Assembly: GCA_028289645.1 (NCBI GenBank)
Contig: JANQOK010000013.1
Location: forward strand, 124,001 to 188,000
Reading direction: 5' to 3'
Length of the DNA: 64,000 nucleotides
Origin: Anderseniella sp.
GTDB lineage: Bacteria; Pseudomonadota; Alphaproteobacteria; Rhizobiales; Aestuariivirgaceae
Shown here one piece after another: positions 63,741-64,000 of the stretch. The position numbers and the translations under genes are program-made. The notes below the pieces were generated by a model. It was not told the DNA's origin, searched no databases, and worked only from the letters and a program-made list of their open reading frames with translations. The stretch's first letter is position 1. Each line of letters begins with the position of its first letter.

Positions 63741-64000
63741 TCAATTCTGTCCGTATCCGGGAATACGCATGTTGCGTTCCCACTTGTTCATGCCCATGAC
63801 CAGAATGCCGACCAGCACAATATAAACAAGGAACATCAGCACCATGCAGGCGTTTTGTGCGGTGGAGTAGTCGTTGTAGATGCTCACCAGCTGGTACAGC
63901 AGTTCAGGAACCGCGATCACGATCGCTTGGGTAGTGGTCTTGACCAGGTTGACGAGGTTGTTGTTGAGGGAGGGCAGCGAAACCCGGAACGCCAGCGGCA
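63741..64000 (-). CDS. Amino-acid ABC transporter permease, C-terminal part (runs off window)
   Basis: The C-terminal 85 or so residues of the partner permease (AapQ/BztB type), cut by the right edge. The readable part has LPSLNNNLVNLVKTTTQAIVI, a hydrophobic segment (CMVLMFLVYIVLVGILVMGM), and ends NMRIPGYGQN. The next gene starts two bases after its TGA. The binding-protein gene should lie beyond the window. Confidence 0.85.
   Translation of the reverse strand, partial: PLAFRVSLPSLNNNLVNLVKTTTQAIVIAVPELLYQLVSIYNDYSTAQNACMVLMFLVYIVLVGILVMGMNKWERNMRIPGYGQN

Overview
The window reads as a GC-rich alphaproteobacterial chromosome, probably of a Hyphomicrobiales-like, possibly marine or host-associated lineage. 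This is inferred from four things: the order of the division/cell-wall (dcw) cluster, an FtsZ with a long Pro/Ala-rich linker, a CtrA-like box before ftsZ, and a DUF1127 protein. No rRNA, tRNA, CRISPR array, phage or complete insertion sequence was found. The 3' part of RNase P RNA lies at the left edge.

Layout. (1) 1-2811: rnpB 3' end, a small secreted protein, a cold-shock protein, IF-1, and an orphan betaine-type binding protein with a small partner. (2) 3194-19665: an uninterrupted dcw operon rsmH-ftsL-ftsI-murE-murF-mraY-murD-ftsW-murG-murC-murB-ddl-ftsQ-ftsA, mostly with overlapping or nearly touching genes. No mraZ precedes it. (3) 19756-25069: accessory genes that separate ftsA from ftsZ. 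They are a YihY-family membrane protein, a LuxR-type solo, a secreted protein built on an exact 72-residue four-cysteine duplication, a crotonase, a cupin and a PuuB-like amine oxidase. (4) 25339-35115: ftsZ, bamD, recN and ligA, the usual alphaproteobacterial order but without lpxC. An arsC-type gene, a 265-bp MITE-like element, a glutamate-synthase-like FMN protein and an SDR gene are set between bamD and recN.

(5) 35372-45300: a probable N-methylated amine or betaine catabolic locus. It holds a Rieske oxygenase with the Glu-type mononuclear-iron motif, a Pot-type ABC transporter, and two trimethylamine-dehydrogenase-family flavoproteins. The Rieske gene and the transporter operon share a TetR/BetI-like operator (ACTGAAnnnnCGTTCA). 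A dimethylglycine-dehydrogenase-like enzyme with a LysR regulator lies further on (56638-60221). (6) 45380-56567: a structured inverted-repeat element, two tandem azlCD pairs, pepP, a DUF1127 gene behind a perfect 21-bp palindrome, prmA with a cytochrome c gene, small secreted proteins, a GIY-YIG gene boxed in by two copies of a dispersed repeat, and a UvrD helicase. (7) 60211-64000: a cis-prenyltransferase (uppS) and a membrane-protein/winged-helix operon that share a 17-bp operator, then an amino-acid ABC transporter running off the right edge.

The leads I rate highest are the Rieske/Pot/TMADH-like locus with its shared operator, the winged-helix regulon that appears to include uppS, the GIY-YIG gene sandwiched between repeats, the 72-residue cysteine repeat protein, and the MITE-like element. 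All are read from sequence alone and need homology searches and experiments.
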